Of a stretch of 64,000 nucleotides of DNA, positions 19,453-28,092 are shown in pieces. The position numbers and the translations under genes were made by a program. Positions within the stretch are counted from its first letter, which is position 1. Each line of letters begins with the position of its first letter. The notes under the pieces were generated by a model, which was given only the letters and a program-made list of their open reading frames with translations, did not search any database and was not told the DNA's origin. This DNA is from JAHFPN01 sp963765745. Lineage in GTDB: Bacteria > Pseudomonadota > Alphaproteobacteria > Rhizobiales > Xanthobacteraceae. The DNA lies in the NCBI GenBank assembly GCA_963765745.1, contig CAVXXM010000010.1, positions 1-64,000 on the forward strand, given 5' to 3'.

Positions 19453-19503
19453 AATCTGCCCGAAAATCACGGCGTCGGTGGTTCAATTCCGCCGCGGGCA
19501 CCA
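19453..19503 (+). repeat. tRNA-Phe 3'-half fragment, copy 3 (putative attachment site)
   Basis: This matches copy 2 at about 44 of 52 positions by eye, including the 8 bases AATCTGCC upstream of the anticodon loop. The loop is CCGAAAA. The T arm pairs perfectly (GGTGG/CCGCC) through changes on both strands relative to copy 2. The acceptor strand is one base short and there is no 5' half. It begins 47 bp after the end of the molybdo-enzyme gene, so it could mark the right edge of that module. Confidence 0.7.
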
Positions 19504-19526
19504 TCTTTCGGTGCAATGAATATTTC

Positions 19527-19557
19527 GAGGGCCGCTGCCGAAGCAGCGGCCCTCTTT
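19527..19557. terminator. Rho-independent terminator
   Basis: A perfect 12-bp stem (GAGGGCCGCTGC / GCAGCGGCCCTC) with a CGAA loop is followed by TTT on the + strand; the other side is AT-rich too (GAAATA on the minus strand). It can end both rightward transcripts and the leftward amidase gene at 19567. Such a strong hairpin just after a tRNA 3' end suggests the original terminator of a tRNA gene. Confidence 0.85.
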
Positions 19558-19566
19558 CGCGATTGA

Positions 19567-20055
19567 TCAGCTCGGCCAGACATAGGCGATGACGCTATTG
19601 CGCGGATAGGTGCCTTCGCCGACGCGTTTGCCGTGATTGCCGGAAATAATGATCGGATTGCCGCGCGCGTCGATGCCTTTGACGATGCCGACGTGGCCGC
19701 CGCGCTTGCCGCGCGCGAACACGGCGATGGCGCCGACCTGCGGGCCGGAGAGCCGCCGGCCGTAACTGGCGAACGAGCGCGCCATGCTCGAGTTGCTGCT
19801 CTTCATTCCGCTCTGGCTGAGCACGAGGTTCATGAAATCGGCGCACCAGAGAGAGTTCTTGCGCGTTGGGTTGGTCCCCTTGTAGCCCTCGGCGATGGCG
19901 AGCCAGCTCGGGGCGCCAAAGGTAGTGCCGATGGCGGAGGCGCCGATCCCCGGGCGTTCGGGATTCATGTCGCCGGGATGGGCCAGGGCAGGCGACTGGA
20001 GAACGAGCGCGAAAAGCAGAAGCGCGGAACTTGAACGTACGAACTTGCCGATCAT
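19567..20055 (-). CDS. Secreted CHAP/NlpC-P60-like amidase (TIGR02594-type)
   Basis: A 162-aa protein with a signal peptide (hydrophobic 10-23, ending near LAHPG). The catalytic pattern is Cys in SLWCADFMN, His in GGHVGIVKG and a polar residue in ISGNHG, typical of the TIGR02594 family of papain-like cell-wall hydrolases. It probably cuts peptidoglycan cross-links in the periplasm. It is a single gene followed by the strong terminator at 19527-19557. Confidence 0.85.
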   Translation of the reverse strand: MIGKFVRSSSALLLFALVLQSPALAHPGDMNPERPGIGASAIGTTFGAPSWLAIAEGYKGTNPTRKNSLWCADFMNLVLSQSGMKSSNSSMARSFASYGRRLSGPQVGAIAVFARGKRGGHVGIVKGIDARGNPIIISGNHGKRVGEGTYPRNSVIAYVWPS

Positions 20056-20405
20056 GTCGGTTCCTTCATGACTGTTGAGACGAGTCGCGCGGCGGCGCTT
20101 ACGCGCGACGGGGTCTCGGTGCCGGTTCGCTGCGTTCCGAACAGGGCGGCGAAGTCACGCTTGGTGACAGAACGTTGCGTGCGCAGCATTCGCCGCACTT
20201 GCGCCATAGACGCGGCAAGTTTCGCGCTGCTAGAACCTCGATCGTGAAATATTCCGCTGCATTTCCTGACGAGGCGGCAATGCGCCGCACGCTGACGATC
20301 CTGCTGTTTTTGTCAGCGCAATCGGCCGCGCCGCTCGCCGCCGATCCGGCGGTTATCGTAGAGTTTGGTCCGTGCCGAGCGCGCGGAAGCTGACCTGGTA
20401 AGGCG
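20056..20405. other. Intergenic region, one doubtful small reading frame
   Basis: A 350-bp gap between divergent genes. A 37-codon frame from 20280 to 20393 starts MRRTLTILLFLSAQSAAPLA, which resembles a signal peptide, then ends after 15 more residues. It may be a secreted-protein remnant or chance. It ends 12 bp before the hydantoinase ATG. No other structure was seen. Confidence 0.4.
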
Positions 20406-21864
20406 ATGGCGAAGTTCGATGTCCTGATCAAGAACGGAACGGTCGCGGCGGAGAGCGGCACCGTCCGCTGCGACGTCGCTATCCAGGACAGCCGCATCGC
20501 CGCGCTCGGCGAAAATCTTGGTGAAGCCGCGGAGACGATCGACGCTGCGGGGCTGCTGGTGCTGCCCGGCGGCATCGACAGCCACGTGCATATCGCGCAG
20601 GCGAGCGCGCCGGGCATCGTGATGGCGGACAATTTCGAGAGCGCCACGCGTTCGGCCGCCTTCGGCGGCAATACGCTGGTGATGCCGTTCTGCATGCAGG
20701 AGAAGGGCAAAGGCCTGCGCCAGGCGTTGAAGGAATATCACGCGAAAGCGCAGGGCCAGTGCTACGTCGACACCAGCTTTCATCTGGTGATCTCCGACCC
20801 GAGCGAGAGCGTGCTCGGCCAGGAACTGCCGGCGCTGGTGGCCGACGGCTACACCTCGTTCAAGATTTTCATGACCTACGAGGCGCTGAAGCTGAACGAC
20901 CGCGAAATCCTCGAAGTGCTTTCGGTGGCGCGCGAGACCGGCGCGCTCGTCATGGTGCATGCGGAGAACGACGACGCGATCCGTTTTTTGACCGAGCGGC
21001 TTGGAACGCGCGGGCAAAACGAAGCCGGCCGCGCACGCGCTATCGCGGCCGATCGTGGTCGAGCGCGAAGCCACGCACCGGGCGATCTCGCTCGCCGAGC
21101 TGATCGACGTGCCGGTGATGATCGTGCACGTATCGAATCGCCAATCCATGGAAGAGATCGCGCGCGCGCAGGGGCGCGGGCTCAAGGTCTATGGCGAGAC
21201 CTGCCCGCAATATCTGCTGCTCACCGAAAAGGACCTCGAAGGGCAGGACATGGAAGGCGCCAAGCACGTGTGCAGCCCGCCGCCGCGCGACGCCGCGAGC
21301 CAGCAAGCGTGCTGGGAGGGACTGGAGCAGGGCATCTTCGCCGTGTTCTCCTCGGACCATTGCCCGTTCCGCTACGAGGACACCGCCGGCAAGCTGCACC
21401 CGCGCGGGCGGCAGAGCTTCCGGTTCGTGCCGAACGGCATTCCCGGCGTCGAGACGCGGCTGCCGATCCTGTTTTCCGAGGGCGTGAAGCAGGGGCGCAT
21501 TTCGCTCGAGCGTTTCGTGGAGCTTACGTCCACCAACCACGCCAAGACCTACGGGCTCTATCCGAAGAAGGGCACGATCGCAGTCGGCTCCGACGCCGAC
21601 ATCGCGATCTGGGACCCGGAGCGGCGGGTGACGATTTCGCGCGCGGTGCTGCACGACGCCTGCGACTACACGCCCTATGAGGGCCGCGAGGTGACCGGCT
21701 GGCCGGTGCTCACGATGGTGCGCGGCAAGGTCGTGGTGCGCGACGGCAAGCTCGTGGGCGCCAAGGGCTTCGGCGCGCACTTGGCGCGCGAGCGCTCGCC
21801 GTTCGCCGCGCCGCTCGGGCGGCTGGTGACGGCGTTCGAGCCGGCGGGAAGGCCGGTTTCCTAG
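20406..21864 (+). CDS. hydA: Dihydropyrimidinase / D-hydantoinase family amidohydrolase, frameshifted
   Basis: A cyclic-amidase that opens hydantoin or dihydropyrimidine rings. Metal ligands are visible: HVH near the N-terminus, the lysine to be carbamylated in SFKIFMTY, His in MVHAEN and MIVHVSN, and Asp in SSDHCPF. The frame breaks near 21003: removing one G of GG at 21003-21004 joins TERL to ERAGKTKPAAHAL. The span is 1459 bases, 3n+1. A RutE-like reductase and a thiolase lie downstream, so pyrimidine or hydantoin breakdown is plausible. Confidence 0.87.
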
Positions 21865-21883
21865 TCTCTCATGCCTCCCGCTC

Positions 21884-21949
21884 ATTCCCGCGTAAGCGGG
21901 AATCCAGACAGCGAACACCGCCAAACTGGGTCCCCGCTTTCGCGGGGAC
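21884..21949. repeat. REP-like pair of short palindromes
   Basis: Two hairpins follow the hydantoinase gene: ATTCCCGC-GTAA-GCGGGAAT (21884-21903) and GTCCCCGC-TTTC-GCGGGGAC (21930-21949), both with perfect 8-bp arms. Pairs like this are dispersed extragenic palindromes in many Rhizobiales genomes. They may also stabilise or end the upstream transcript. Confidence 0.75.
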
Positions 21950-22572
21950 GAGCGGACGAATACTGCAAAGTGTGGATAGACAGATTCTTTCGCCCCGAAA
22001 AAGTCCAAGGATTTCATTCACATCGAATTTTCTTCGGGAGAATCTATCCACACTCTCTTGGGCGGGCTTATGTTGGCGTCATCCCGCTCATCGGAGGGGC
22101 GTCTCCGGAGACGATCCTGAAGGCGGAGCGGGTGCGGTTCCCGCGGGCGAGGCTCGTAACCTCGCACTCGGGCGACCCCGGGACCCCGCCCGGGCGGCAC
22201 TAGGACCGCCCTGCGAGGAGCTCGCTGGACTGGGACAGGGTTCGCCCGCGTCCCAGGAAGCGCGGTCCGGGAGAGAGCCGGGTCCTTCGGGATCCGGCGA
22301 AGAGCCGCGGTGGAGCGCCGTCAGGCGGGCGGCCCTCGCAAGGCCGCCGCGCTCCGCAAGGAGCGCATTCACACGAGCGCCGAGCGGCGCTCCATCCCCC
22401 TCCTTGTTCGGGAGGGGTGCGTAACAAGCCTCGGAGCGCTATGCGCCCGCGAGAACGCTTCATCATGTCGGGGCTTGACCCGGGCATTTAGAAACGGAGA
22501 TAGGCAAAGGGCGGGGCGCATGAGGGAAGAAGTGATCGTCGCCACGTCGTATAGTGATGAGAGGAACAATTG
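21950..22572. other. GC-rich, palindrome-rich non-coding region
   Basis: No convincing gene lies between the hydantoinase and the thiolase. Frames on both strands are Arg/Pro/Gly-rich and lack domains. The stretch from about 22085 to 22440 is full of inverted repeats (for example CGTCTCCGGAGACG and CGCTCCGCAAGGAGCG). Near 22468 a CTTGACCCGGGCAT segment resembles dispersed intergenic repeats of this group. It may be a mosaic repeat or a structured RNA. A GAGG ribosome site for the thiolase is at its end. Confidence 0.5.
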
Positions 22573-23784
22573 ATGGCCCGCGAAGCCTACATCTGCGACT
22601 TCATCCGCACGCCGATCGGGCGCTATGGCGGCGTGCTCGCCAAGGTGCGGCCCGACGATCTGGCCGCCATTCCGCTCAAGGCGCTGATGGCGCGCAATGC
22701 CAAGGTCGACTGGTCGAAGCTCGACGAAGTCTATTTCGGCTGCGCCAACCAGGCGGGTGAGGATAACCGCAACGTCGCGCGCATGGCGCTGCTGCTCGCG
22801 GGTCTGCCGAATACGATTCCGGGCGCGACCATCAACCGGCTCTGCGCTTCCGGCATGGAAGCGGTCGGCATGGCGGCGCGCGCGATCAAGGCGGGCGAGA
22901 TCGAGTTGGCGATCGCCGGCGGTGTCGAATCCATGTCGCGGGCGCCGTTCGTCATGGGCAAGGCGGACGAGGCGTTTTCACGCAAGGCCGAGATTTTCGA
23001 CACCACGATCGGCTGGCGCTTCATCAATCCCTTGATGAAGGCGCAATACGGCGTCGATTCGATGCCGGAGACCGGCGAGAACGTGGCCGAGGAATTCCAG
23101 GTCTCGCGCGAGGATCAGGACAAGTTCGCGCTGCGCTCGCAGCAGCGCGCGGTGGCGGCGCAGAGCCGCGGCTATTTCGCCGCCGAGAGCGTCGCGGTGG
23201 AAGTGCCGGGCGGCAAGGCCGGGCCGTTGAAGGTCGATAAGGACGAGCATCCACGCGCCGACACCACGCTCGAAGGGTTGGCGAAGCTCAAGACCCCGTT
23301 CCGCAATCCGGGCACGGTGACCGCGGGCAATGCGTCGGGCGTGAACGATGGCGCGGCGGCGATGCTGCTCGCTACGGAAGAGGCGGTGAAGAAATACGGG
23401 CTCAAGCCGCGGGCGCGCGTGCTGGGGCTGGCAAGCGCGGGTGTCCCGCCGCGCATCATGGGCATTGGCCCAATCCCGGCCACGGAGAAGCTCACCGCGC
23501 GGCTCGGCATCAAGGTGAAGGACTTCGACGTGATCGAGCTCAACGAAGCTTTCGCCAGCCAGTCGCTCGCCTGCATGCGCGGGCTGGGGCTCGCCGACGA
23601 CGCCGCGCACGTGAACCCGAACGGCGGCGCCATCGCGCTCGGGCATCCCCTGGGCATGTCCGGCACCCGCATCACCGGCACCGCACTGCACGCGCTCGAA
23701 GAGATGGGCGGCAAGCGCGCGCTCGCCACCATGTGCGTGGGCGTGGGCCAGGGCGTGGCCATCGCGCTCGAGCGGGTGGTCTGA
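22573..23784 (+). CDS. pcaF: Acetyl-CoA C-acyltransferase, 3-oxoadipyl-CoA thiolase type
   Basis: A 403-aa thiolase that cleaves a 3-oxoacyl-CoA with CoA. The acylated cysteine is in NRLCASG, the catalytic His in GGAIALGHPLG and the second Cys in CVGVGQG. The N-terminus (AREAYICDFIRTPIGRYGG) and full length favour the PcaF/PaaJ 3-oxoadipyl-CoA group of the beta-ketoadipate and phenylacetate pathways. No other pca genes are adjacent, so a general thiolase role stays possible. The ATG was chosen over a TTG one codon upstream, with GAGG in front. Confidence 0.88.
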   Translation: MAREAYICDFIRTPIGRYGGVLAKVRPDDLAAIPLKALMARNAKVDWSKLDEVYFGCANQAGEDNRNVARMALLLAGLPNTIPGATINRLCASGMEAVGMAARAIKAGEIELAIAGGVESMSRAPFVMGKADEAFSRKAEIFDTTIGWRFINPLMKAQYGVDSMPETGENVAEEFQVSREDQDKFALRSQQRAVAAQSRGYFAAESVAVEVPGGKAGPLKVDKDEHPRADTTLEGLAKLKTPFRNPGTVTAGNASGVNDGAAAMLLATEEAVKKYGLKPRARVLGLASAGVPPRIMGIGPIPATEKLTARLGIKVKDFDVIELNEAFASQSLACMRGLGLADDAAHVNPNGGAIALGHPLGMSGTRITGTALHALEEMGGKRALATMCVGVGQGVAIALERVV

Positions 23785-23859
23785 CGCAAAGACCATCGAC
23801 AAGCGCGCGGACTCGGGAATAATCGCCTTCGCGGCGCGCTCTGCGCCGAGGGGGCGATC

Positions 23860-24456
23860 ATGTTCAAGACGATTTCCGACGGCGCGCTCGATCAGTTGTT
23901 TCGCTCGGCCCGTTCGCACAACGGCTGGAAGGACGCGCCGGTCAGCGACGTGCAGTTGCGCGTGCTCTACGAGATCATGAAATGGGGGCCGACCACCTCG
24001 AATTTGCAACCGCAACGGATCCTGTTCCTGCGTACGCAGAAGGAAAAGGAGCGGCTCAAGCCGGCGATGAGCAAAAACAACCAGGAGAAGACCATCACCG
24101 CGCCGGTGGTGGCGATTCTCGCCTATGACCTGAAATTCTACGAGCACATCCAGCGCTTAAATCAGCCGGTTTCGGCGAGCTATCTCGATCGCCTCTCCAA
24201 GGATCCGGCTTTCGCCGAACCGATCGCCTTTCGCAATGCGACGCTGCAAGGCGGCTATTTCATCATCGCCGCGCGCGCCATCGGGCTCGATTGCGGGCCG
24301 ATGTCGGGCTTCGACAATGCCAAGGTGGACGCCGAGTTCTTCCCCGACGGGCAGTGGAAGTCGAACTTCCTGTGCGGCATCGGGGAGGGCGATCCGGCCA
24401 AGCTCAAGCCGCGCTATGAGCGTTTCGAATTCGATGACGTGTGCCGGATTCTGTGA
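23860..24456 (+). CDS. rutE: Nitroreductase-family malonic semialdehyde reductase (RutE-like)
   Basis: A 198-aa flavoprotein of the RutE/HadB group. Recognisable are SHNGWKDAPVSDVQL near the N-terminus and MKWGPTTSNLQPQR in the FMN-binding region, the full family length, and the C-terminal DDVCRIL. RutE reduces malonic semialdehyde to 3-hydroxypropionate at the end of Rut pyrimidine degradation. The nearby dihydropyrimidinase-type gene supports a reductive pyrimidine or similar route, but other rut genes are absent here. Confidence 0.82.
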   Translation: MFKTISDGALDQLFRSARSHNGWKDAPVSDVQLRVLYEIMKWGPTTSNLQPQRILFLRTQKEKERLKPAMSKNNQEKTITAPVVAILAYDLKFYEHIQRLNQPVSASYLDRLSKDPAFAEPIAFRNATLQGGYFIIAARAIGLDCGPMSGFDNAKVDAEFFPDGQWKSNFLCGIGEGDPAKLKPRYERFEFDDVCRIL

Positions 24457-24532
24457 CGTTCAGCCGCAATCCCGCCTTGACGCTGTATTCATCTGGCGCT
24501 GCATGCTCCATTGAGCGGCGGCTGGGGATCGC

Positions 24533-26038
24533 ATGGCGGATTACGATATCGCGGTGATTGGCGGCGGCATTCATGGCTGCGGCATCGCGCGTGACGCCGC
24601 CGGCCGCGGGCTTTCGGTGTTGCTCGTCGAGCAGGGCGACCTGGCGTCGGCGACCTCCTCGGCCTCGACCAAGCTGATCCACGGCGGTCTGCGGTATCTC
24701 GAGCATTTCGCTTTTCGCTTGGTGCGCGAGTGCCTGGTGGAGCGGGAGCTTCTGCTGAAGCTCGCGCCGCATCTGGTGTACCCGCTGCGGCTCGTGCTGC
24801 CGCAGGTGCCGGGCATGCGGCCGGCTTTCATGCTGAAGATCGGCCTCAAGCTCTATGACTGGATCGGCGGGGCGAGCGTGCTGCCGCGGAGCCGCGTGCT
24901 CGATCTTGCCGACGATCCGGCCGGCGCGCCGCTCAAGCGCGGATTTAATACCGGTTTCGAATTTTCCGATTGCAGCACCGACGACGCGCGGCTGGTGGTC
25001 GCCAATGCGATCGGCGCGCGCGAGAAGAGGGCCGTGGTCCGCACGCGCACGCGCTGCGCGGCGGCGCGGCGGGAGGACGGCCGCTGGAAGCTCGTGCTGC
25101 AGACCGAGGGCCAGCGCGAAAGCGTCACGGCGCGCGGGCTGGTCAACGCCGCGGGGCCCTGGGCCGGTCATTTCGTCGAGAACGTGGCGCGGCGTCCGCT
25201 CAAGACCAGGCTCAAGCTGGTCAAGGGCAGCCACATCGTGGTGCCGCGGCTACAGGCGCACGACCGCGGGTACTTGCTGCAAAATTTCGACGAGCGCGTG
25301 ATTTTCGCCGTTCCGTTCGCCGACGCCTTTACGCTGATCGGTACTACAGAGATTGCCATCTCCGGCGATCCCGCCGAGGTCGCGGCCAGCACCGAGGAAA
25401 TCCTTTATCTGTGCCGCGCGGCCGGCGATTATTTCCGCGCCGGCGTCGAGCCGTCGCGGATCGTGTGGAATTTCGCCGGCGTCCGGGCGCTGGTGGACGA
25501 CGGCTCGACGCGGGATTCCGACACCGCGCGCGACTACAAGATCGAGATCGACGGGGATTATGGCGAGGCGCCGATGGTCTCTATTTTCGGCGGGAAGCTC
25601 ACGACCTATCGGCGCGTCGCCGCTAATGTGGTCGATAAGCTCAAGCAATGGTTCGTACTGGGGCCAGCCTGGACGCATGAAGCGTCGTTGCCGGGCGGCG
25701 ATCTCGGCGCGGGCGGGGTCGATGGCTTCGTCGCCGAGCTGTTGCAGACGCATCCGTATCTTGCCGGGCCGCAGGCGCGGCGGCTGGCGCGTACCTATGG
25801 CACGCGGGCGCGGAAATTTCTGGAACACGCCAAGCGCGCCGAGGATCTCGGCCCGCGCATCGTCGGCGATCTGCACGCGGTCGAACTCGACTATCTGCGC
25901 CGCGAGGAATGGGCGCGCACAGCCGAGGACGTGCTGTGGCGGCGCACCAAGCTCGGGCTTACGGCGAAGCCTGCCGAAGTCACTGCGCTCAAGGCTGTAT
26001 TGGGAAGCGTGGATGCCGAAGCGGTGAGTGCGCGCTGA
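24533..26038 (+). CDS. glpD: Glycerol-3-phosphate dehydrogenase (aerobic, FAD)
   Basis: A 501-aa membrane-associated FAD enzyme that oxidises sn-glycerol 3-phosphate to dihydroxyacetone phosphate and feeds the quinone pool. The dinucleotide motif IGGGIHG is at 9-15, and the GlpD-specific TKLIHGGLRYLEHFAF segment follows near 50. The glycerol-phosphate domain (FGGKLTTYRR) and C-terminal helical domain are complete. It stands alone, convergent with the TetR gene 9 bp away. No glpK or glpF is nearby. Confidence 0.95.
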   Translation: MADYDIAVIGGGIHGCGIARDAAGRGLSVLLVEQGDLASATSSASTKLIHGGLRYLEHFAFRLVRECLVERELLLKLAPHLVYPLRLVLPQVPGMRPAFMLKIGLKLYDWIGGASVLPRSRVLDLADDPAGAPLKRGFNTGFEFSDCSTDDARLVVANAIGAREKRAVVRTRTRCAAARREDGRWKLVLQTEGQRESVTARGLVNAAGPWAGHFVENVARRPLKTRLKLVKGSHIVVPRLQAHDRGYLLQNFDERVIFAVPFADAFTLIGTTEIAISGDPAEVAASTEEILYLCRAAGDYFRAGVEPSRIVWNFAGVRALVDDGSTRDSDTARDYKIEIDGDYGEAPMVSIFGGKLTTYRRVAANVVDKLKQWFVLGPAWTHEASLPGGDLGAGGVDGFVAELLQTHPYLAGPQARRLARTYGTRARKFLEHAKRAEDLGPRIVGDLHAVELDYLRREEWARTAEDVLWRRTKLGLTAKPAEVTALKAVLGSVDAEAVSAR

Positions 26039-26047
26039 GAGGCGCGT

Positions 26048-26695
26048 TCAGCGGCGGCTATAGGCGGCGAGGAAGACATCGACGGCGGTCGTCACAACTT
26101 CGTTTATCCGCGCATTCGACGGCCGTGGCTCGCCGCCCAATAGGATCGGCGCCAATACCGGGCCCTGGCAAAGCGACAGAAATTGCCAGGCGGCGAGTTC
26201 GACATTGGCGATCTTGAGCTCGCCGCGCGCGATCCTGGCGCGCAGCCAGTCGGATAGCCGCGCTGCGCCGGCGCGGGGTCCCGAATCCAGGAATATGTGC
26301 CCGAGTTCCGGTAGCTTGCCGGCGACCGCCGTTACGATGCGGATGGTGGCCACGTGCTGCGGGCGGGTCAGCCCGTCGATGAAGCTCTTGCCGAGCTTGG
26401 TAAGCGCGGCACGCGCGTCCTGGTCCCCGGCGTCGAGCACGAAAGCGCGCTCGGCCGTCTGCCGGCACTGCTCGGCAACGAGTGCGGCGAAGAGCTTTTG
26501 CTTGTTCTCGAAATAGACATAGAGCGTGCCCTTGGAGACGCCGGCGGCCGCGGCGATATCACCCATGCTCGCGGCATCGAAGCCGCGCGCAAGGAAGACC
26601 TCGCGGGCGCCTTCGAGAATTTGCCGCCGCTTCTCCTGCTCCGAAGTGGAGCCGGATTGGGCCGCTTCGCGTTCGGCGAGGGCGGGCTTGGCCAT
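26048..26695 (-). CDS. TetR/AcrR family transcriptional regulator
   Basis: A 215-aa repressor with an N-terminal helix-turn-helix (SMGDIAAAAGVSKGTLYVYF) and a TetR ligand domain ending in the AefR-like pattern. It is divergent from an EmrAB-type efflux pair with probable operators in between, the typical arrangement for a drug-responsive repressor. The ATG at 26695 was chosen; upstream alternatives are TTG/CTG codons. Confidence 0.9.
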   Translation of the reverse strand: MAKPALAEREAAQSGSTSEQEKRRQILEGAREVFLARGFDAASMGDIAAAAGVSKGTLYVYFENKQKLFAALVAEQCRQTAERAFVLDAGDQDARAALTKLGKSFIDGLTRPQHVATIRIVTAVAGKLPELGHIFLDSGPRAGAARLSDWLRARIARGELKIANVELAAWQFLSLCQGPVLAPILLGGEPRPSNARINEVVTTAVDVFLAAYSRR

Positions 26696-26736
26696 GCCGT
26701 TTTCCACTCCCAGCAAAAAGTAAAATTTGAACTAAA

Positions 26737-26810
26737 CGGTTCGGTACGATATTGATTTGACCCCTGAATTGCTTTATGTCAAGAACAAAATGACCGTACG
26801 GTTCGGTCAA
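26737..26810. promoter_or_regulatory. Repeated ACGGTTCGGT operator sites between tetR and emrA
   Basis: ACGGTTCGGT occurs at 26737-26746 and again at 26799-26808. The second lies in an interrupted dyad (GACCG-N7-CGGTC, 26793-26809). They are spaced between the divergent TetR gene and the efflux operon, as for TetR-family operators. Binding is inferred. Confidence 0.6.
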
Positions 26811-26880
26811 TGTGGTTCGTACGATGTGCGAAATTTCACGATCGTGGTTCGCGAGTATCCAGCGTGCGGGAGTGTGAATC

Positions 26881-28092
26881 ATGGACGTCGTTCGCAAGCC
26901 GGAAGAAGAGCCGACTTCCATCGCGACGGCGCCGGCGGCGCGCGCGAAGCCTTCCGCGCGCGGGCCGAAACCCGCAGGCGCTCCGACCGCCGAGCGCGGC
27001 GCGGCCACGATCTCGCAGAACGGCAAAGGTGCCGGCGCAGGCGGCCCGCAACAGCCGAGCAGTCTCGGCCGCAGGCGCATCCTTATTCTCGTCGTCGCAA
27101 TCGTGGCGCTCGTCGGCGCGCTTTGGTGGGGATTGAATTACTGGTTCGTCGGCCGCTACCTGATTTCCACCGACAACGCCTATATCGGCGCCGATATGTC
27201 GATCATCGCGCCGCGCGTGCCTGGCTATGTGGCGAAAGTGCCTGTGCAGGCCAACGTGCGCGTGAAGGCGGGCGACGTCCTCGTCGTGCTCGACGATGGC
27301 GATTACAAGATCGCCGTAGCGCAGGCCGAGGCGCGGCTGGCGACCCAGGACGCGACGATCGCACGTCTGGCGCAGCAGGTCGTGGCCGGCGCCTCCGCGG
27401 TCGATCTGGCGCGAGCCGGAATCGTCGCCGCCCAAGCCGACGCGACGCGCGCGAGCGCCGACTTCGAGCGCACACAGACGCTCGCCGCCAATAGCTTCGC
27501 AAGCCGCGCAGCGCTCGACGCTGCGCGCGCAAACCGCGACCGCTCGGTCGCCGGCGTCGATCAGGCGCGCGCTTCGCTCGCCGCGGCCGAGGCCAATCTC
27601 GAAGTGATGAAGGCGCAGAAATTCGAAGCCGAGCGGGCGCGCAAGGAACTGGAAGCGGTGCTCGCCAAGGCGGTGCGCGACCTGGCGGCGACCGTGATCC
27701 ACGCGCCGTTCGACGGCATCATCGGCAACAAGGCGGTTCAAGTCGGCGACTACGTGGCGCCTGGCAAGCGGCTCATGGCGATCATTCCGGCCGACAGCTT
27801 CTATGTCGATGCCAATTTCAAGGAGACGCAGCTCGCGCGCATCCGCCCCGGCCAGTCCGCGACGCTCGTACTCGACTCCGATCCCGGCCACCCGCTCGAA
27901 GGGGTAGTGGAAAGCGTGGCGCCGGCTTCGGGCGCGCTGTTCAGCCTGCTGCCGCCGGAGAACGCGACCGGCAACTTCACCAAGATCGTGCAGCGGGTGC
28001 CGGTTCGCATCCGCATCAAGTCGGCCGGTGAACGGCCGCTGGTTTCAGGCCTCTCGGTCGTCGCGACCGTCGATACGCGTTCCGCGCCGTGA
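26881..28092 (+). CDS. emrA: HlyD/EmrA family membrane-fusion protein
   Basis: A 403-aa periplasmic adaptor of a tripartite efflux pump. A proline/alanine-rich cytoplasmic N-terminus is followed by one membrane helix (about 66-86, LILVVAIVALVGALWWGLNY). Then come the lipoyl half-motifs (PRVPGYVAKVPVQ; VIHAPFDGIIGNKAVQVGDY), a coiled-coil hairpin between them and a beta-barrel. It links the inner-membrane transporter encoded next to an outer-membrane channel. Its stop overlaps the GTG of emrB, and TetR probably represses both. Confidence 0.93.
   Translation: MDVVRKPEEEPTSIATAPAARAKPSARGPKPAGAPTAERGAATISQNGKGAGAGGPQQPSSLGRRRILILVVAIVALVGALWWGLNYWFVGRYLISTDNAYIGADMSIIAPRVPGYVAKVPVQANVRVKAGDVLVVLDDGDYKIAVAQAEARLATQDATIARLAQQVVAGASAVDLARAGIVAAQADATRASADFERTQTLAANSFASRAALDAARANRDRSVAGVDQARASLAAAEANLEVMKAQKFEAERARKELEAVLAKAVRDLAATVIHAPFDGIIGNKAVQVGDYVAPGKRLMAIIPADSFYVDANFKETQLARIRPGQSATLVLDSDPGHPLEGVVESVAPASGALFSLLPPENATGNFTKIVQRVPVRIRIKSAGERPLVSGLSVVATVDTRSAP

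Noticed and set aside
22088..22569. Several 60-95-codon open frames on both strands of the thiolase upstream region.
   Set aside because: They are Arg/Pro/Gly/Ser-rich, overlap one another, lack ribosome sites and domains, and follow the palindromic composition of the region.
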